Part shown: positions 7,977 through 15,412 of the stretch, one piece after another
Numbering within the stretch: the stretch's first letter is position 1
How the letters are laid out: every line of letters begins with the position of its first letter
Origin: Methanocorpusculum sp.
GTDB lineage: Archaea; Halobacteriota; Methanomicrobia; Methanomicrobiales; Methanocorpusculaceae
Length of the DNA stretch: 64,000 nt
NCBI RefSeq assembly: GCF_030655665.1
Contig: NZ_JAUSPQ010000006.1
Span: 124,001-188,000, forward strand
Reading direction: 5' to 3'
The notes under the pieces: model-generated
Told to the model about the DNA's origin: nothing
The model's database searches: none
The model's input: only the letters and a program-made list of their open reading frames with translations
Position numbers and translations under genes: made by a program

Positions 7977-8426
7977 TCACCCCTCCATCATCTTCAGCAC
8001 ACCCGCGATATCCCGCTCAATCAGCGGCCGCATATTCGCATTATACCTCCCCGTATCCGCATTCTTAAGCGCCTCCCTGATCTCCGGGACAAGATCCCTC
8101 CTCGCCGAAACAATACTCTTCAGCGCCTGAATACACTGCCTTGCCGTGATCGGCTTCTCATCACAAACATGCTCAAGATACCGGGCAAGGACCCCGTCCA
8201 TCTTATGCTCCGTATCCCAGGCGGCATTCGCCGCAATCAGCAAAAGCCCCCGCGTCCGGACATACGAATTTTCGCTCTCGATCATCCCGGCAAAATCGTC
8301 CCAGAACCGGTAGACCGCATTGCCCGCCTCGCTCTCCGCCTTCAGCCGCAAAAAACTCGCATACGCCGCTTTCGTATCCGGTGAATACAATCCCCGGACA
8401 TTCTCCTCCAGCTCTTTTGCATCCAT
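7977..8426 (-). CDS. HEAT-like helical repeat protein
   Basis: 149 residues from the ATG at 8426, preceded by GGAGA (8431-8436). A longer frame to 8453 lacks a better site. The protein is all-helical, with ENSYVRTRGLLLIAANAAWD and DEKPITARQCIQALKSI. These match a small HEAT-repeat-like family common in Firmicutes, often mislabelled SufBD-like, that probably mediates protein binding. No enzymatic motif is seen. It is GC-rich, unlike the toxin-like operon. It ends 4 nt after the upstream remnant's stop codon on the other strand. The resemblance to bacterial proteins hints at transfer. Confidence 0.6.
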   Translation of the reverse strand: MDAKELEENVRGLYSPDTKAAYASFLRLKAESEAGNAVYRFWDDFAGMIESENSYVRTRGLLLIAANAAWDTEHKMDGVLARYLEHVCDEKPITARQCIQALKSIVSARRDLVPEIREALKNADTGRYNANMRPLIERDIAGVLKMMEG

Positions 8427-8510
8427 ACTATTCTCCAGGACCCCGGTCCGCAAAACTGCTGCCTCATCAATCTCAAAATGAATTTATAGTAGTATCATCA
8501 TGAATTAACT

Positions 8511-8702
8511 ATGTTAAACCGCTTCATCCCCCACTTATCCGGCGTAGAATCCCTCATTCTCGCACTGATTTGCGGGATCGGAACGGCGATATTCACGCCA
8601 TGGTCTCTCGAGTTCGAACTCTTTGCCCTTTTCGGACTGGCATTCCTCATCATTGGCGTGATCCTCCTCCTCAAAAATCACAACCGCAGTACGGAGAAAT
8701 AA
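8511..8702 (+). CDS. Small two-span membrane protein
   Basis: 63 residues with two hydrophobic helices (about residues 13-28 and 36-54) and a short basic tail (KNHNRSTEK). There is no recognised family. A TATA-like AATTTATAGTAG near 8481-8491 lies upstream. It has no operon partner. It may be a genuine small membrane protein, but support is limited to composition, start context and lack of a competing gene. Confidence 0.45.
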   Translation: MLNRFIPHLSGVESLILALICGIGTAIFTPWSLEFELFALFGLAFLIIGVILLLKNHNRSTEK

Positions 8703-8734
8703 TACTATAAAAAAAGTGAACGGAAATATTCCGG

Positions 8735-9013
8735 TTATTTCCGTCTCTCACCATAAAGCGGCCCTTCGACCCGGGCCGGCGCATTCCCGCTTCTCACCTC
8801 AGCGGGTTTCGTATAACAATCCATACACAAGATCATACAGTTTCGCACTTCATCCTTCCCCCCCTCACTCGCCGGTTTAATATGACGTGCCTCCCAGGCT
8901 CCGCGTGCCTCCGCATTTCCTCTGCTATTAAATATCAATTTCTTCCCGCAGATCTGACAATATCCATTCACTTTGTCAAACGCGTTCTTTACCACATCTT
9001 CTGAAAATACCAT
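8735..9013 (-). CDS. HNH endonuclease-like protein
   Basis: 92 residues. It has CQICGKKL at about 19, then WEARHIKPASEGGKDEVRNCMILCMDC at about 40-66. This gives the CxxC...H..P...GG...N...LC..C order of the HNH/McrA-like nuclease domain, with two zinc-binding Cys pairs and the catalytic His in RHIKP. A strong ribosome site, GGAGAAGG, lies just before the start. It is stand-alone, so it could be a restriction-like, mobile-element or repair nuclease. On its strand, a T7 run (complement of 8709-8715) follows the stop. Confidence 0.8.
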   Translation of the reverse strand: MVFSEDVVKNAFDKVNGYCQICGKKLIFNSRGNAEARGAWEARHIKPASEGGKDEVRNCMILCMDCYTKPAEVRSGNAPARVEGPLYGERRK

Positions 9014-9146
9014 TCCTTCTCCGATACGTAGGAGTAGGTATCTCTGTCACGATAAAACTATCCCTACAATACATTCTGCCGGAATATTTTGGGGTTTTGG
9101 GAGAATCAGGCCCGGAAATACGTTTTTTGCTCTCCTTACCCTCTCA

Positions 9147-9506
9147 TCAACTCGTAAGAAACAGGAACTGATAATAGGTCCCATTCCAGAAAAGGATCTT
9201 CCCGCCGTACTTCCCGTAAATTTCCTGCCCCTCCAGAGAGGTGACCCCTGAAAACTTAAAATAATCAAGGGGGCGCTCATAGATATGCACATATTTTCCC
9301 ATACACTCATAGAGACTCTGATGGGCCGCAAAATCCTCCTCCGTCAGATTCATGAGAACAGCATCATGCGGCAGTTCATCCTCCGCAATCGGGCGCATCG
9401 TAAACGCCTCGATTGTATCATTAAACGGTTCGACAATCACCCATAAGCCGATCACAGAGATGATAAGGATCCCGATTATCAAGAATATCACCGTTTGTTT
9501 CTTCAT
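9147..9506 (-). CDS. Small membrane-anchored extracytoplasmic protein
   Basis: 119 residues with an N-terminal hydrophobic segment (MKKQTVIFLIIGILIISVIGLWVIV) serving as uncleaved anchor or signal, then a roughly 95-residue polar domain rich in aromatic residues (HIYERPLDYFKF, FWNGTYYQFLF). There is no lipobox and no recognised family. It is probably exported or facing outside. Bases 9014-9146 before the next gene show no further coding. Confidence 0.5.
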   Translation of the reverse strand: MKKQTVIFLIIGILIISVIGLWVIVEPFNDTIEAFTMRPIAEDELPHDAVLMNLTEEDFAAHQSLYECMGKYVHIYERPLDYFKFSGVTSLEGQEIYGKYGGKILFWNGTYYQFLFLTS

Positions 9507-9548
9507 GATGGGTCTTTCGTTCCAGAAATATATAATCTGTCCGTTTGG

Positions 9549-10442
9549 TCAGAGTGCTTTTCTCACATTCCGCGTCGCTTCGCACATCCTCGAAAGCTTC
9601 TCGAACGCCGTCTCAGGCGTATGCATCCGAAGACCGCAGTCCGGATCGATCAGAATATTCTCCGCCCCGAACGCATCTACGCAGAGCATGATCCGCCGTT
9701 CGATCTCCTCCACCGACTCCATCGTCGGATCCGAACTCTTCACGCACCCGCACCCGATCTTCTTCCCGGCAAGATCTCTCTTTGAAAGAACCGACAGATT
9801 TTCCATCGACACCGCATACTCGAAATCCAGAATATCCACCGGAAGTTTTGTCCACGAATCCGCGATCTCCCCAAGCATCCCGCACGTATGGATACATGAC
9901 GGTGTTTTGATCCCTGCAAAAATAATTTTCAGTGCCTCCCGTGCCGTATCCACAGAGATCGCCCCCGTAGAAAGGATCGGCTCATCCACCTGAATGATCG
10001 TTACCCCAGTCTCCGAAAGAAACTTTGCCTCCTGATGCAGAGCGGCGGCGAGATCCATCACCACTTCCTCCTTATTCCGGTAGGCGGGCGTTGCCACCTG
10101 CAAAGCATAGGCAAGCGTGCACGGACCTGTAAGGATCCCCTTCACGTACTTTGTCTGCGTCAAAGCATACTTCGTATCTCCCACAGTGATCGGCTTATCC
10201 GCCGCTCCGATCTTTCCAACGACTGTCTTCTCCGAGATCCCCGGCAGCTTCGAAACGAATGCCTGGACCATATCCGATCTGACCTGCCCGTCGGAAATAA
10301 TATCCACCCCTGCCCGTATCTGCTCTGATACCGCAAACTGTACCGCTTTCTTATACGGGTCCAAAAGGGACGAAAGTCCCGTCCCTTTCACGCAGGGAAA
10401 CGAACCGACGACCGTCGTCGGCAAAAGACAGGGGAGATCCAT
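9549..10442 (-). CDS. MetE-family methionine synthase catalytic domain (core-MetE)
   Basis: 297 residues, corresponding to only the C-terminal catalytic half of cobalamin-independent MetE, as is usual in methanogens. Motifs: TTVVGSFP at the N-terminus, SDGQVRSDMV, VDEPILS, IHTCGM (His and Cys of the zinc site), IGCGCVKSSDP...V.S.EEIERR (second Cys), and DPDCGLRM (third Cys). It transfers a methyl group to homocysteine to make methionine. In methanogens the donor is thought to be a methyl-corrinoid and not methyl-tetrahydrofolate; that part is family knowledge. It is transcribed alone, divergent from the flavin protein at 10554. Confidence 0.85.
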   Translation of the reverse strand: MDLPCLLPTTVVGSFPCVKGTGLSSLLDPYKKAVQFAVSEQIRAGVDIISDGQVRSDMVQAFVSKLPGISEKTVVGKIGAADKPITVGDTKYALTQTKYVKGILTGPCTLAYALQVATPAYRNKEEVVMDLAAALHQEAKFLSETGVTIIQVDEPILSTGAISVDTAREALKIIFAGIKTPSCIHTCGMLGEIADSWTKLPVDILDFEYAVSMENLSVLSKRDLAGKKIGCGCVKSSDPTMESVEEIERRIMLCVDAFGAENILIDPDCGLRMHTPETAFEKLSRMCEATRNVRKAL

Positions 10443-10553
10443 GATAAATTAGGTCGTCCTGAGCAGATAAAAACCCTCTGGGTCGGGGCCCACCTCTTCT
10501 GCCGCAAACCAAGAGTTTATTGTTGCCTGCGAGAACTTATTGCATGATCACCA

Positions 10554-11033
10554 ATGTCCGCACCATTAAAAATCCCGAAGATGCTAAAACCCGAATACGA
10601 CTCTCTCATCAGAAACAATGTCGTATCGCGTATTGCCTTCTCAGGGAAGGAATATCCTTACATCGCACCCTTCCTCTACGTCTTTGACGAGAAAAACCTC
10701 TACTTCCTCTCGACCCGATACGGCAAAAAAATGGAGCTGTTCTCCCAGAATCCAGCCGTCTCTGTCGAGATCGAAAGTGTGGCGCCGGATATGTCTGCCT
10801 ACAAGTTCGTGACGCTGCTCGGCAAACTCTCCGAGGTTACGGACGATGAGAAAAAACGTGCGGTAAAAAATCACTTCGTCAAACTTATCTCAGACAAAAA
10901 AATCTCGGAAAACAGTCTCTATGCCCTGGGTCACTCACCCACCGAGTCTGCTGAGAAAATCATCAGCGAAGAACGAACAATGGTTTGGAAACTGGTTGAT
11001 GTTAAGGAGATCGTCGCGCTGAAAAACGCATGA
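10554..11033 (+). CDS. Pyridoxamine 5'-phosphate oxidase-fold flavin-binding protein
   Basis: 159 residues. Motifs include ISRIAF-like VSRIAFSGKEYPYIAPFLYVF, LYFLSTRYGKKMELFSQNPAVSVEIE, and a late MVWKLVDVKEI strand. These are the split beta-barrel arrangement of PNPOx-like FMN- or F420-binding proteins, in which K..L..NP.V contacts the cofactor phosphate. Genuine vitamin B6 oxidase activity is unlikely, because this organism carries the PdxST de novo route and the C-terminal PNPOx signature is absent. Probable redox or flavin-reductase role. An oligo-T run at 11043-11050 follows the gene. Confidence 0.7.
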   Translation: MSAPLKIPKMLKPEYDSLIRNNVVSRIAFSGKEYPYIAPFLYVFDEKNLYFLSTRYGKKMELFSQNPAVSVEIESVAPDMSAYKFVTLLGKLSEVTDDEKKRAVKNHFVKLISDKKISENSLYALGHSPTESAEKIISEERTMVWKLVDVKEIVALKNA

Positions 11034-11144
11034 CCCCTTAACTTTTTTTTAATAGGACTTACGCGGTGTGCTCTCAACCGAAAAAAAAACTGAAGTCCTT
11101 ATGAGATGTACTTCGATTTCGTGTACGGCATTAATCTAGACACA

Positions 11145-11309
11145 AGAGAAAAAACCAACCGCGAATCGGCGCGAATCCCGCAAGCCTTTGGCTTGCTCCC
11201 AGAATCGGATTTGCTTTTCCTCACTTTCGCAATCCAGCTTCGCTGTCTTGCTCATCCCTTCATCGGGACCGTTCGGGCAAATCCTGTCGCCGCCCCAGCG
11301 GCTCCCATT
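11145..11309 (-). repeat. Mosaic intergenic repeat, copy B (inverted)
   Basis: The reverse complement matches copies A and C at both ends and in the middle (GATTTGCCCGAACGGTCCCG, AGCAAATCCGATTC, GATTCGCGGTTGG). Its first variable slot equals that of copy A (AAGACAGCGAAGCTGGATT), but its second slot holds a different hairpin, GCAAGCC-TTT-GGCTTGC (11180-11196). With copy C it forms a large inverted repeat separated by about 90 bases. Confidence 0.8.
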
Positions 11310-11396
11310 ATTGATTTTCATCTTGATTTTATGTCGTGATTGTCAGAAAAATGGATATTTTTCAGATTAAGAACTGCTCAATGAATTTCTCCCTCA

Positions 11397-11611
11397 CGGG
11401 AGGCGCTGGGGCGCCGACAGGATTTGCCCGAACGGTCCCGATGAAGGGACGAGCCGTTGGGTCGAGCGGGTTGGCGACGAAGTCGACGACCTTAGCGGAG
11501 CAAGGCTTTGCCTTGCGACTTGACCCAACGAGCGAGAGTGAGGATAAGCAAATCCGATTCGCCTCGCCCGAAGGGCGGATTCGCGCTGATTCGCGGTTGA
11601 TTTTATCTCAG
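11397..11611 (+). repeat. Mosaic intergenic repeat, copy C (with insert)
   Basis: It shares the outer and inner segments of copies A and B. Its first variable slot is longer, about 75 bases from 11455. It begins GTTGGGTCGAGCGGGTTGG, contains the hairpin GCAAGGC-TTT-GCCTTGC (11510-11526), and closes with a complementary ACTTGACCCAACG. That insert resembles sequences at 33045-33115 and 45026-45085. The second slot holds GCCCGAAGGGC. Confidence 0.8.
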
Positions 11612-11697
11612 ATATCCACACCCAGTAATACCCTTCCCGAATTGGATTGGGAATAACACCGCGTAACTCCTATTTTAAAACACCTGATGTGAAGGAA

Positions 11698-11725
11698 ACT
11701 TCATATGAAATAAACTTCATATGAT
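11698..11725 (+). promoter_or_regulatory. Tandem operator candidate ACTTCATATGA x2
   Basis: Two copies of ACTTCATATGA start 16 bp apart (11698 and 11714). Each contains the palindrome TTCATATGA(A). They lie 6-33 nt before the start codon of the membrane protein gene at 11731. Because the same operon encodes an XRE repressor (12150-12359), autoregulation by that protein is the natural guess. Confidence 0.5.
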
Positions 11726-11730
11726 ATTGT

Positions 11731-12150
11731 ATGCAAAAGAATATTCTCTTCTCAATCTTTGGGCTGGTTATTGGAATCGTGCTGATCCTTCTCGCAGTCT
11801 TCGTCTTTACGGGCAGTACTACGTTGAATGGTGCATGCTACGGAATCGGGGCCGCGTTGATTGCCCTGTCTGCGGGATTTCTGATCGGAAAATCCGTTAT
11901 AAAATCGGTAGAGACGCCCGAGACCCTCAAAATACAGGCGATCGAGGTAAATGACGAGAGGAACATCCGTATTCGTGAACGTGCCGGCTGGAATACTGTC
12001 CGGATCTTTACGCCGGTTCTGTGTTTTCTGACACTTGCCTCGGCTCTTATCGGCGTTGAATTATATGTGACGCTTGCGGCGTGCGGACTTGTGATCCTGC
12101 TGGCAGGTCTTTCCATCGGTTCACAGATCTATTATGACAAGAGGCTCTAA
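11731..12150 (+). CDS. Four-span membrane protein (DUF2178-like)
   Basis: 139 residues with hydrophobic spans at about 6-27, 34-52, 88-106 and 110-130. The cytoplasmic loop between spans 2 and 3 contains EVNDERNIRIRERAGW, the DER..I...A motif of DUF2178-type proteins that are encoded beside small XRE regulators. Its stop overlaps the start of the regulator by one base (TAATG at 12148-12152). Function is unknown; the pair behaves as a membrane protein and repressor cassette. Confidence 0.65.
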   Translation: MQKNILFSIFGLVIGIVLILLAVFVFTGSTTLNGACYGIGAALIALSAGFLIGKSVIKSVETPETLKIQAIEVNDERNIRIRERAGWNTVRIFTPVLCFLTLASALIGVELYVTLAACGLVILLAGLSIGSQIYYDKRL

Positions 12151-12359
12151 TGGAGAACAGGATAAAAGAACTGCGGACCGCCCGAAATCTGACCCAGGCG
12201 GAGCTTGCAGAGACCATTTTCGTGTCGTCCAGAACGATCATTTCGCTTGAGAAGGGCCAGTATAACCCATCGGTCCTTCTCGCCTACAAGCTGGCTCTTG
12301 TTTTCGGCTGTGCTATCGAAGAGGTCTTTATTTTCGGCAAAGAGGACGGTATCCTTTGA
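12150..12359 (+). CDS. XRE-family helix-turn-helix regulator
   Basis: 69 residues, almost entirely one HTH domain: RIKELRTARNLTQAELAETIFVSSRTIISLEKGQYNPSVLLAYKLALVFGCAIEEVF. This is the YgzD/small-XRE type that accompanies DUF2178-like membrane proteins. Coupled translation with the upstream gene is indicated by the TAATG overlap. It probably binds the tandem TTCATATGA sites at 11698-11725. Confidence 0.85.
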   Translation: MENRIKELRTARNLTQAELAETIFVSSRTIISLEKGQYNPSVLLAYKLALVFGCAIEEVFIFGKEDGIL

Positions 12360-12406
12360 GACCGGTCCCTAAAAAGAAAAGAAAATAGGTGGAAAGTTCA
12401 ATTGGT

Positions 12407-12544
12407 TCACTTAAGTTTTTTCTCGAGTTTCTTGAGCTTTTTCTGGGCGTCTTTGCTGCCCCCGGCTGCAAGCTTTGCGAGTCCTTCTGCCTTGACCTTC
12501 TTTTCTTTGTTCAGTTTCCCCATCTGTTTCTTACTTGTTGGCAT
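12407..12544 (-). CDS. Small lysine-rich protein (45 residues)
   Basis: It reads MPTSKKQMGKLNKEKKVKAE, then GLAKLAAGGSKDAQKKL and ends KKLEKKLK; nearly a third of residues are Lys. AAAGGAG (complement of 12556-12562) lies 11 nt before the ATG, and the frame is open over 46 codons including TGA, in a stretch with no alternative gene. The sequence suggests a basic helix with possible nucleic acid binding, but I know no characterised homologue. Codon use is like the neighbouring genes. Confidence 0.65.
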   Translation of the reverse strand: MPTSKKQMGKLNKEKKVKAEGLAKLAAGGSKDAQKKLKKLEKKLK

Positions 12545-12643
12545 ATTATTCACTACTCCTTTGACTTACTCTATATAGGTTTTTTCCGTTTTATAAATAT
12601 CCCTGAATAAAAGCCGGGTACGATTCCCGCGAATTTATTTTTT

Positions 12644-12934
12644 TTAGATGATGTAATCGACGACGACGCTTTTTTCGCTCGCCTGCGTCATGTATTTCTT
12701 GACGACGTCCAGATGATAGGGATGATCGGCATACCCGCGGAGTCCCTCATCATCATCAACGATCACCGTTAAGGCGATGTCGAAGGACCGGTCGGTGTGA
12801 TACAGGTCGATGCCGACTTCGATCTCCCGGATATGTTCAACGGTTCCTTTCATGGAGAGGAGCAGATCGCGGACTTTTTTGCAGGATTCTTCGCTGTTGT
12901 CGGCGAGTTTGAAGAAGACGATGTGTTTTATCAT
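12644..12934 (-). CDS. Dabb-family (stress-responsive A/B barrel) protein
   Basis: 96 residues: MIKHIVFFKL at the start, LLLSMKGTVEHIREIEVGID, then SFDIALTVIVDDDEGLRGYADHPYHLDVVKKY. This is the dimeric alpha/beta barrel pattern of Dabb proteins, with the conserved H in HIVFFKL and the YADHPYH motif. Members range from small stress proteins to cyclases; no specific substrate can be read. It sits 11 bases downstream of aspS on the same strand, so it may be cotranscribed. Confidence 0.85.
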   Translation of the reverse strand: MIKHIVFFKLADNSEESCKKVRDLLLSMKGTVEHIREIEVGIDLYHTDRSFDIALTVIVDDDEGLRGYADHPYHLDVVKKYMTQASEKSVVVDYII

Positions 12935-12945
12935 AAAAAGAAGGG

Positions 12946-14235
12946 TTATGGACTGACTCTGTGTCGGTCACGCGGGAAGAGAACAGCTTCCCTGATATTC
13001 TGAAGGTCGAGCATGGTCATGACCAGACGCTCGGCGCCGAGTCCCCAGCCTGCGTGGGGCGGCATCCCGTATCTGAACGGGTTTAAGTAGAACTCGAATG
13101 CGTCGGGGTTGAGACCTTTTGCTTTGATCTGATCTACGAGAAGGGAGTGGATATGACAGCGCTGTGCGCCGGAGGTAAGTTCCATTCTGGGGTGCATCAT
13201 ATCGAATGCACGGCAAACCTCGGGGCGGTCTTCGAACGGCATGGTGTAGAATGGTCTCGTCGAGGTCGGCCATTCCGTGATGAAGTACATGGTACCCATC
13301 TTTTCTCCAACAACTCTCTCGGCAGCGGTCGAGAGGTCGTCACCGAAAACGAGCGGTTCGCCGCCGGCGGTGGAGATCTCGATGGCTTCTTTGTAGGTGA
13401 TACGGGGGAACGGAACGGTCGGGATCTTGAATTCGGTGATGCCGAGTGTTTCAAGAGCATCGCCGCAGTGTTCTGCGACGTAGGTATACGCAGCTGCTAC
13501 GACGTTTTCGAGCACCTTCATCGCGTCTTCTTCGTCAGCGAAGGACATTTCAATATCGATCGAGGTGGCTTCGTTTAAGTGACGAACGGTGTTGTGTTCT
13601 TCAGCACGGAAGATCGCACCGATCTCAAAGACTCTGTCGAACCCGGCGCTCATGAGCATCTGTTTGTAGAGCTGAGGGGACTGGTTCAAGAATGCTTCTT
13701 TGTCGAAGTAGGCGAGCGGGAAGAGTTCGGTTCCTCCTTCGGTGGCGGCAGCGACGATCTTCGGGGTCTGGACCTGAGTGAATTTCTGGTCCCAGAGGTA
13801 TTCGCTTATGGCACGCAGACAGGCGTTTCTGATCTGGAAGATAGCGTTGATGCGGGGTTTTCGGAGATCGAGGTACCGGTTGTCGAGCCGGGTGTCGAGT
13901 TCTGCGAGAACTTTTTCCGAGACGTCAAGCGGAAGGGGGGTTTCTGCACGGGAGATAACGCGGAGTGTGTCGGGGACGAGCTCCCGTCCTCCGGGTGCTT
14001 TTTCGGTGGCTTTGACTACGCCTTCGCATTCAATAACGGACTCGCGGGTAGCGTCTTTGACGGCAGCGAGTACTTCGGCGGTGACTTTCTTTTTGGGGAT
14101 GGTGACCTGGAGGATCCCGGTTCTGTCACGAACGAGGAGGAAGGTGAGCCCTCCAAGATCACGTTCTTCGTGGACCCAGCCTGCAATGTGTGCATGCCCA
14201 ATTTCAGGGGTCACGTCTTTTATTGGTATACGCAT
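12946..14235 (-). CDS. aspS: Aspartyl-tRNA synthetase (archaeal type)
   Basis: 429 residues from MRIPIKDVTP at 14235. The frame extends to 14289, but the extension is not homologous in appearance. The N-terminal OB fold (HIAGWVHEERDLGGLTFLLVRDRTGILQVTI) binds the anticodon. The class II core has motif 2 FEIGAIFRAEEHNTVRHLNEATSIDIEMSF and motif 3 GWGLGAERLVM. It charges tRNA with Asp. Archaeal enzymes may also charge tRNA-Asn where AsnRS is absent; the discriminating state cannot be settled here. Confidence 0.95.
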   Translation of the reverse strand: MRIPIKDVTPEIGHAHIAGWVHEERDLGGLTFLLVRDRTGILQVTIPKKKVTAEVLAAVKDATRESVIECEGVVKATEKAPGGRELVPDTLRVISRAETPLPLDVSEKVLAELDTRLDNRYLDLRKPRINAIFQIRNACLRAISEYLWDQKFTQVQTPKIVAAATEGGTELFPLAYFDKEAFLNQSPQLYKQMLMSAGFDRVFEIGAIFRAEEHNTVRHLNEATSIDIEMSFADEEDAMKVLENVVAAAYTYVAEHCGDALETLGITEFKIPTVPFPRITYKEAIEISTAGGEPLVFGDDLSTAAERVVGEKMGTMYFITEWPTSTRPFYTMPFEDRPEVCRAFDMMHPRMELTSGAQRCHIHSLLVDQIKAKGLNPDAFEFYLNPFRYGMPPHAGWGLGAERLVMTMLDLQNIREAVLFPRDRHRVSP

Positions 14236-14368
14236 AAAATCTCTATAGTATTTGCGGTGGGAATAGATTATAGTTTGTTCGGGGACCAAAGATGAGCCGC
14301 CCTCATTTCGAAGAAGTACTATGCTCAGAGATCGGCGGCCTTCTCAGCATGAAGGAAAAAAGGAGTTT

Positions 14369-15412
14369 TTAGGCAAGATGGACTGCATCGGTCCGCCATG
14401 CAATATGCACGACTTCTCCGGGATCATATGTGTCCCCGGTCTGCCGGAATGGGCAGATGACCGAGAAGATGCAGCCGGCATCTACCAGAACATGCAGAAA
14501 TGCTCCCGCTCTATCTGAGGAGACCACTCTGCCCTGAACCGAGATCCGTCCGGGGTCGATCTCCGTTTTCGACAGAGAAATGTCTTCGGCGCGAAGCATG
14601 ATCTGCACAATTCCGTCCGGAACATGAGGAGCAGGGCAGAACACGACGCCGCCCGATGTAGCATTCCCATTTCTGACAACGCCGGTGAAGAGGTTTTGGA
14701 CGCCGACAAACTTTGCCACACGCTCATTTGTTGGATGGTAAAACACCTCATCGGCAGAACCGATCTGGACAAACTCCCCGTTCATCATCACCGCCACCCG
14801 GTCCGCGAGCCGCTGGCTCTGTGACTGATCATGGGTATTGATGATGATCGTGGTCTTGTTCACCCGGTTTTCGTGCAGGATCATTTCTTCGAGCAGTTTC
14901 GTTGCGACCGGATCAAGATTTGCTGTCGGTTCATCAAGGAACAGGATCTCCGGTTTTGTTACCAGGACGCGGGCGAACGAAACACGCTGTCCCTCTCCGC
15001 CGGAAAGGGTCCGGCTGCTCCGTCGTGCATACTCGCTCATCCCCATCTCCTCAAGGATCTCTGTTACCCGTTTTTGTCTCTCTTCATGGGAAACATGTCT
15101 GTAGGACAGACCGAGAGCGATATTTTCCTCCACGGTTCTGTCAAAGAGGACCGTTTTTTGGAAAAGCATCCCCATCCGGTTCCGGAGATTGTGAGTTGAG
15201 TGTTTTGTCACCTTTTCGCCGAACAGCGTGATCTCACCTTCGGATGCCGGTTCTATCGTGTCCAGCATGCGGAGAAGTGTACTTTTTCCGGCACCTGACG
15301 GTCCTATGATCGCGAGGATCTCGCCCTTTTTCACCGAGAAGTTCAGCGGGTGAACGACCTCTTTTTTTCCGTAGCTTTTTGCAAGGCCGCAAACCGAGAT
15401 AATATCAGTCAT
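14369..15412 (-). CDS. tupC: Tungstate/molybdate ABC transporter ATP-binding protein
   Basis: 347 residues. Walker A GPSGAGKST, Q-loop MGMLFQKTVLFDRTVEENIALGL, signature LSGGEGQRVSFARVL, Walker B ILFLDEPTANLD, H-loop THDQSQ. A C-terminal regulatory region of about 120 residues (TOBE-like) follows. The gene overlaps the permease gene by 8 bases (15405-15412). With the permease and a TupA-type binding protein next to it, it imports tungstate or molybdate for the pterin cofactor of Fdh and formylmethanofuran dehydrogenase. Confidence 0.85.
   Translation of the reverse strand: MTDIISVCGLAKSYGKKEVVHPLNFSVKKGEILAIIGPSGAGKSTLLRMLDTIEPASEGEITLFGEKVTKHSTHNLRNRMGMLFQKTVLFDRTVEENIALGLSYRHVSHEERQKRVTEILEEMGMSEYARRSSRTLSGGEGQRVSFARVLVTKPEILFLDEPTANLDPVATKLLEEMILHENRVNKTTIIINTHDQSQSQRLADRVAVMMNGEFVQIGSADEVFYHPTNERVAKFVGVQNLFTGVVRNGNATSGGVVFCPAPHVPDGIVQIMLRAEDISLSKTEIDPGRISVQGRVVSSDRAGAFLHVLVDAGCIFSVICPFRQTGDTYDPGEVVHIAWRTDAVHLA

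Larger units (their letters stand above)
11051..11674. mobile_element. Non-coding element with 19-bp terminal inverted repeats (MITE or decayed IS)
   Basis: The left end AATAGGACTTACGCGGTGT (11051-11069) and right end ACACCGCGTAACTCCTATT (11656-11674) are complementary over 18 of 19 bases and bracket 586 bases with no credible gene. GGACTTACGC-type ends occur in several IS5-like elements and derived MITEs. A matching 3-bp target duplication is not clear (TTA left, TTT right). Inside lie two inverted copies (B and C) of the mosaic repeat also found at 1856-2010. It may be a non-autonomous transposable element or an IS whose transposase has been replaced by repeats. Confidence 0.6.

Noticed and set aside
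11106-11656. Frames of 60-106 residues inside the 11-kb element
   Set aside because: No transposase motifs; frames follow the mosaic repeats in several phases.
13579-14295. 238-residue frame antisense to aspS
   Set aside because: Composition dominated by F, E, G, D and V from the codon bias of aspS; no motif.
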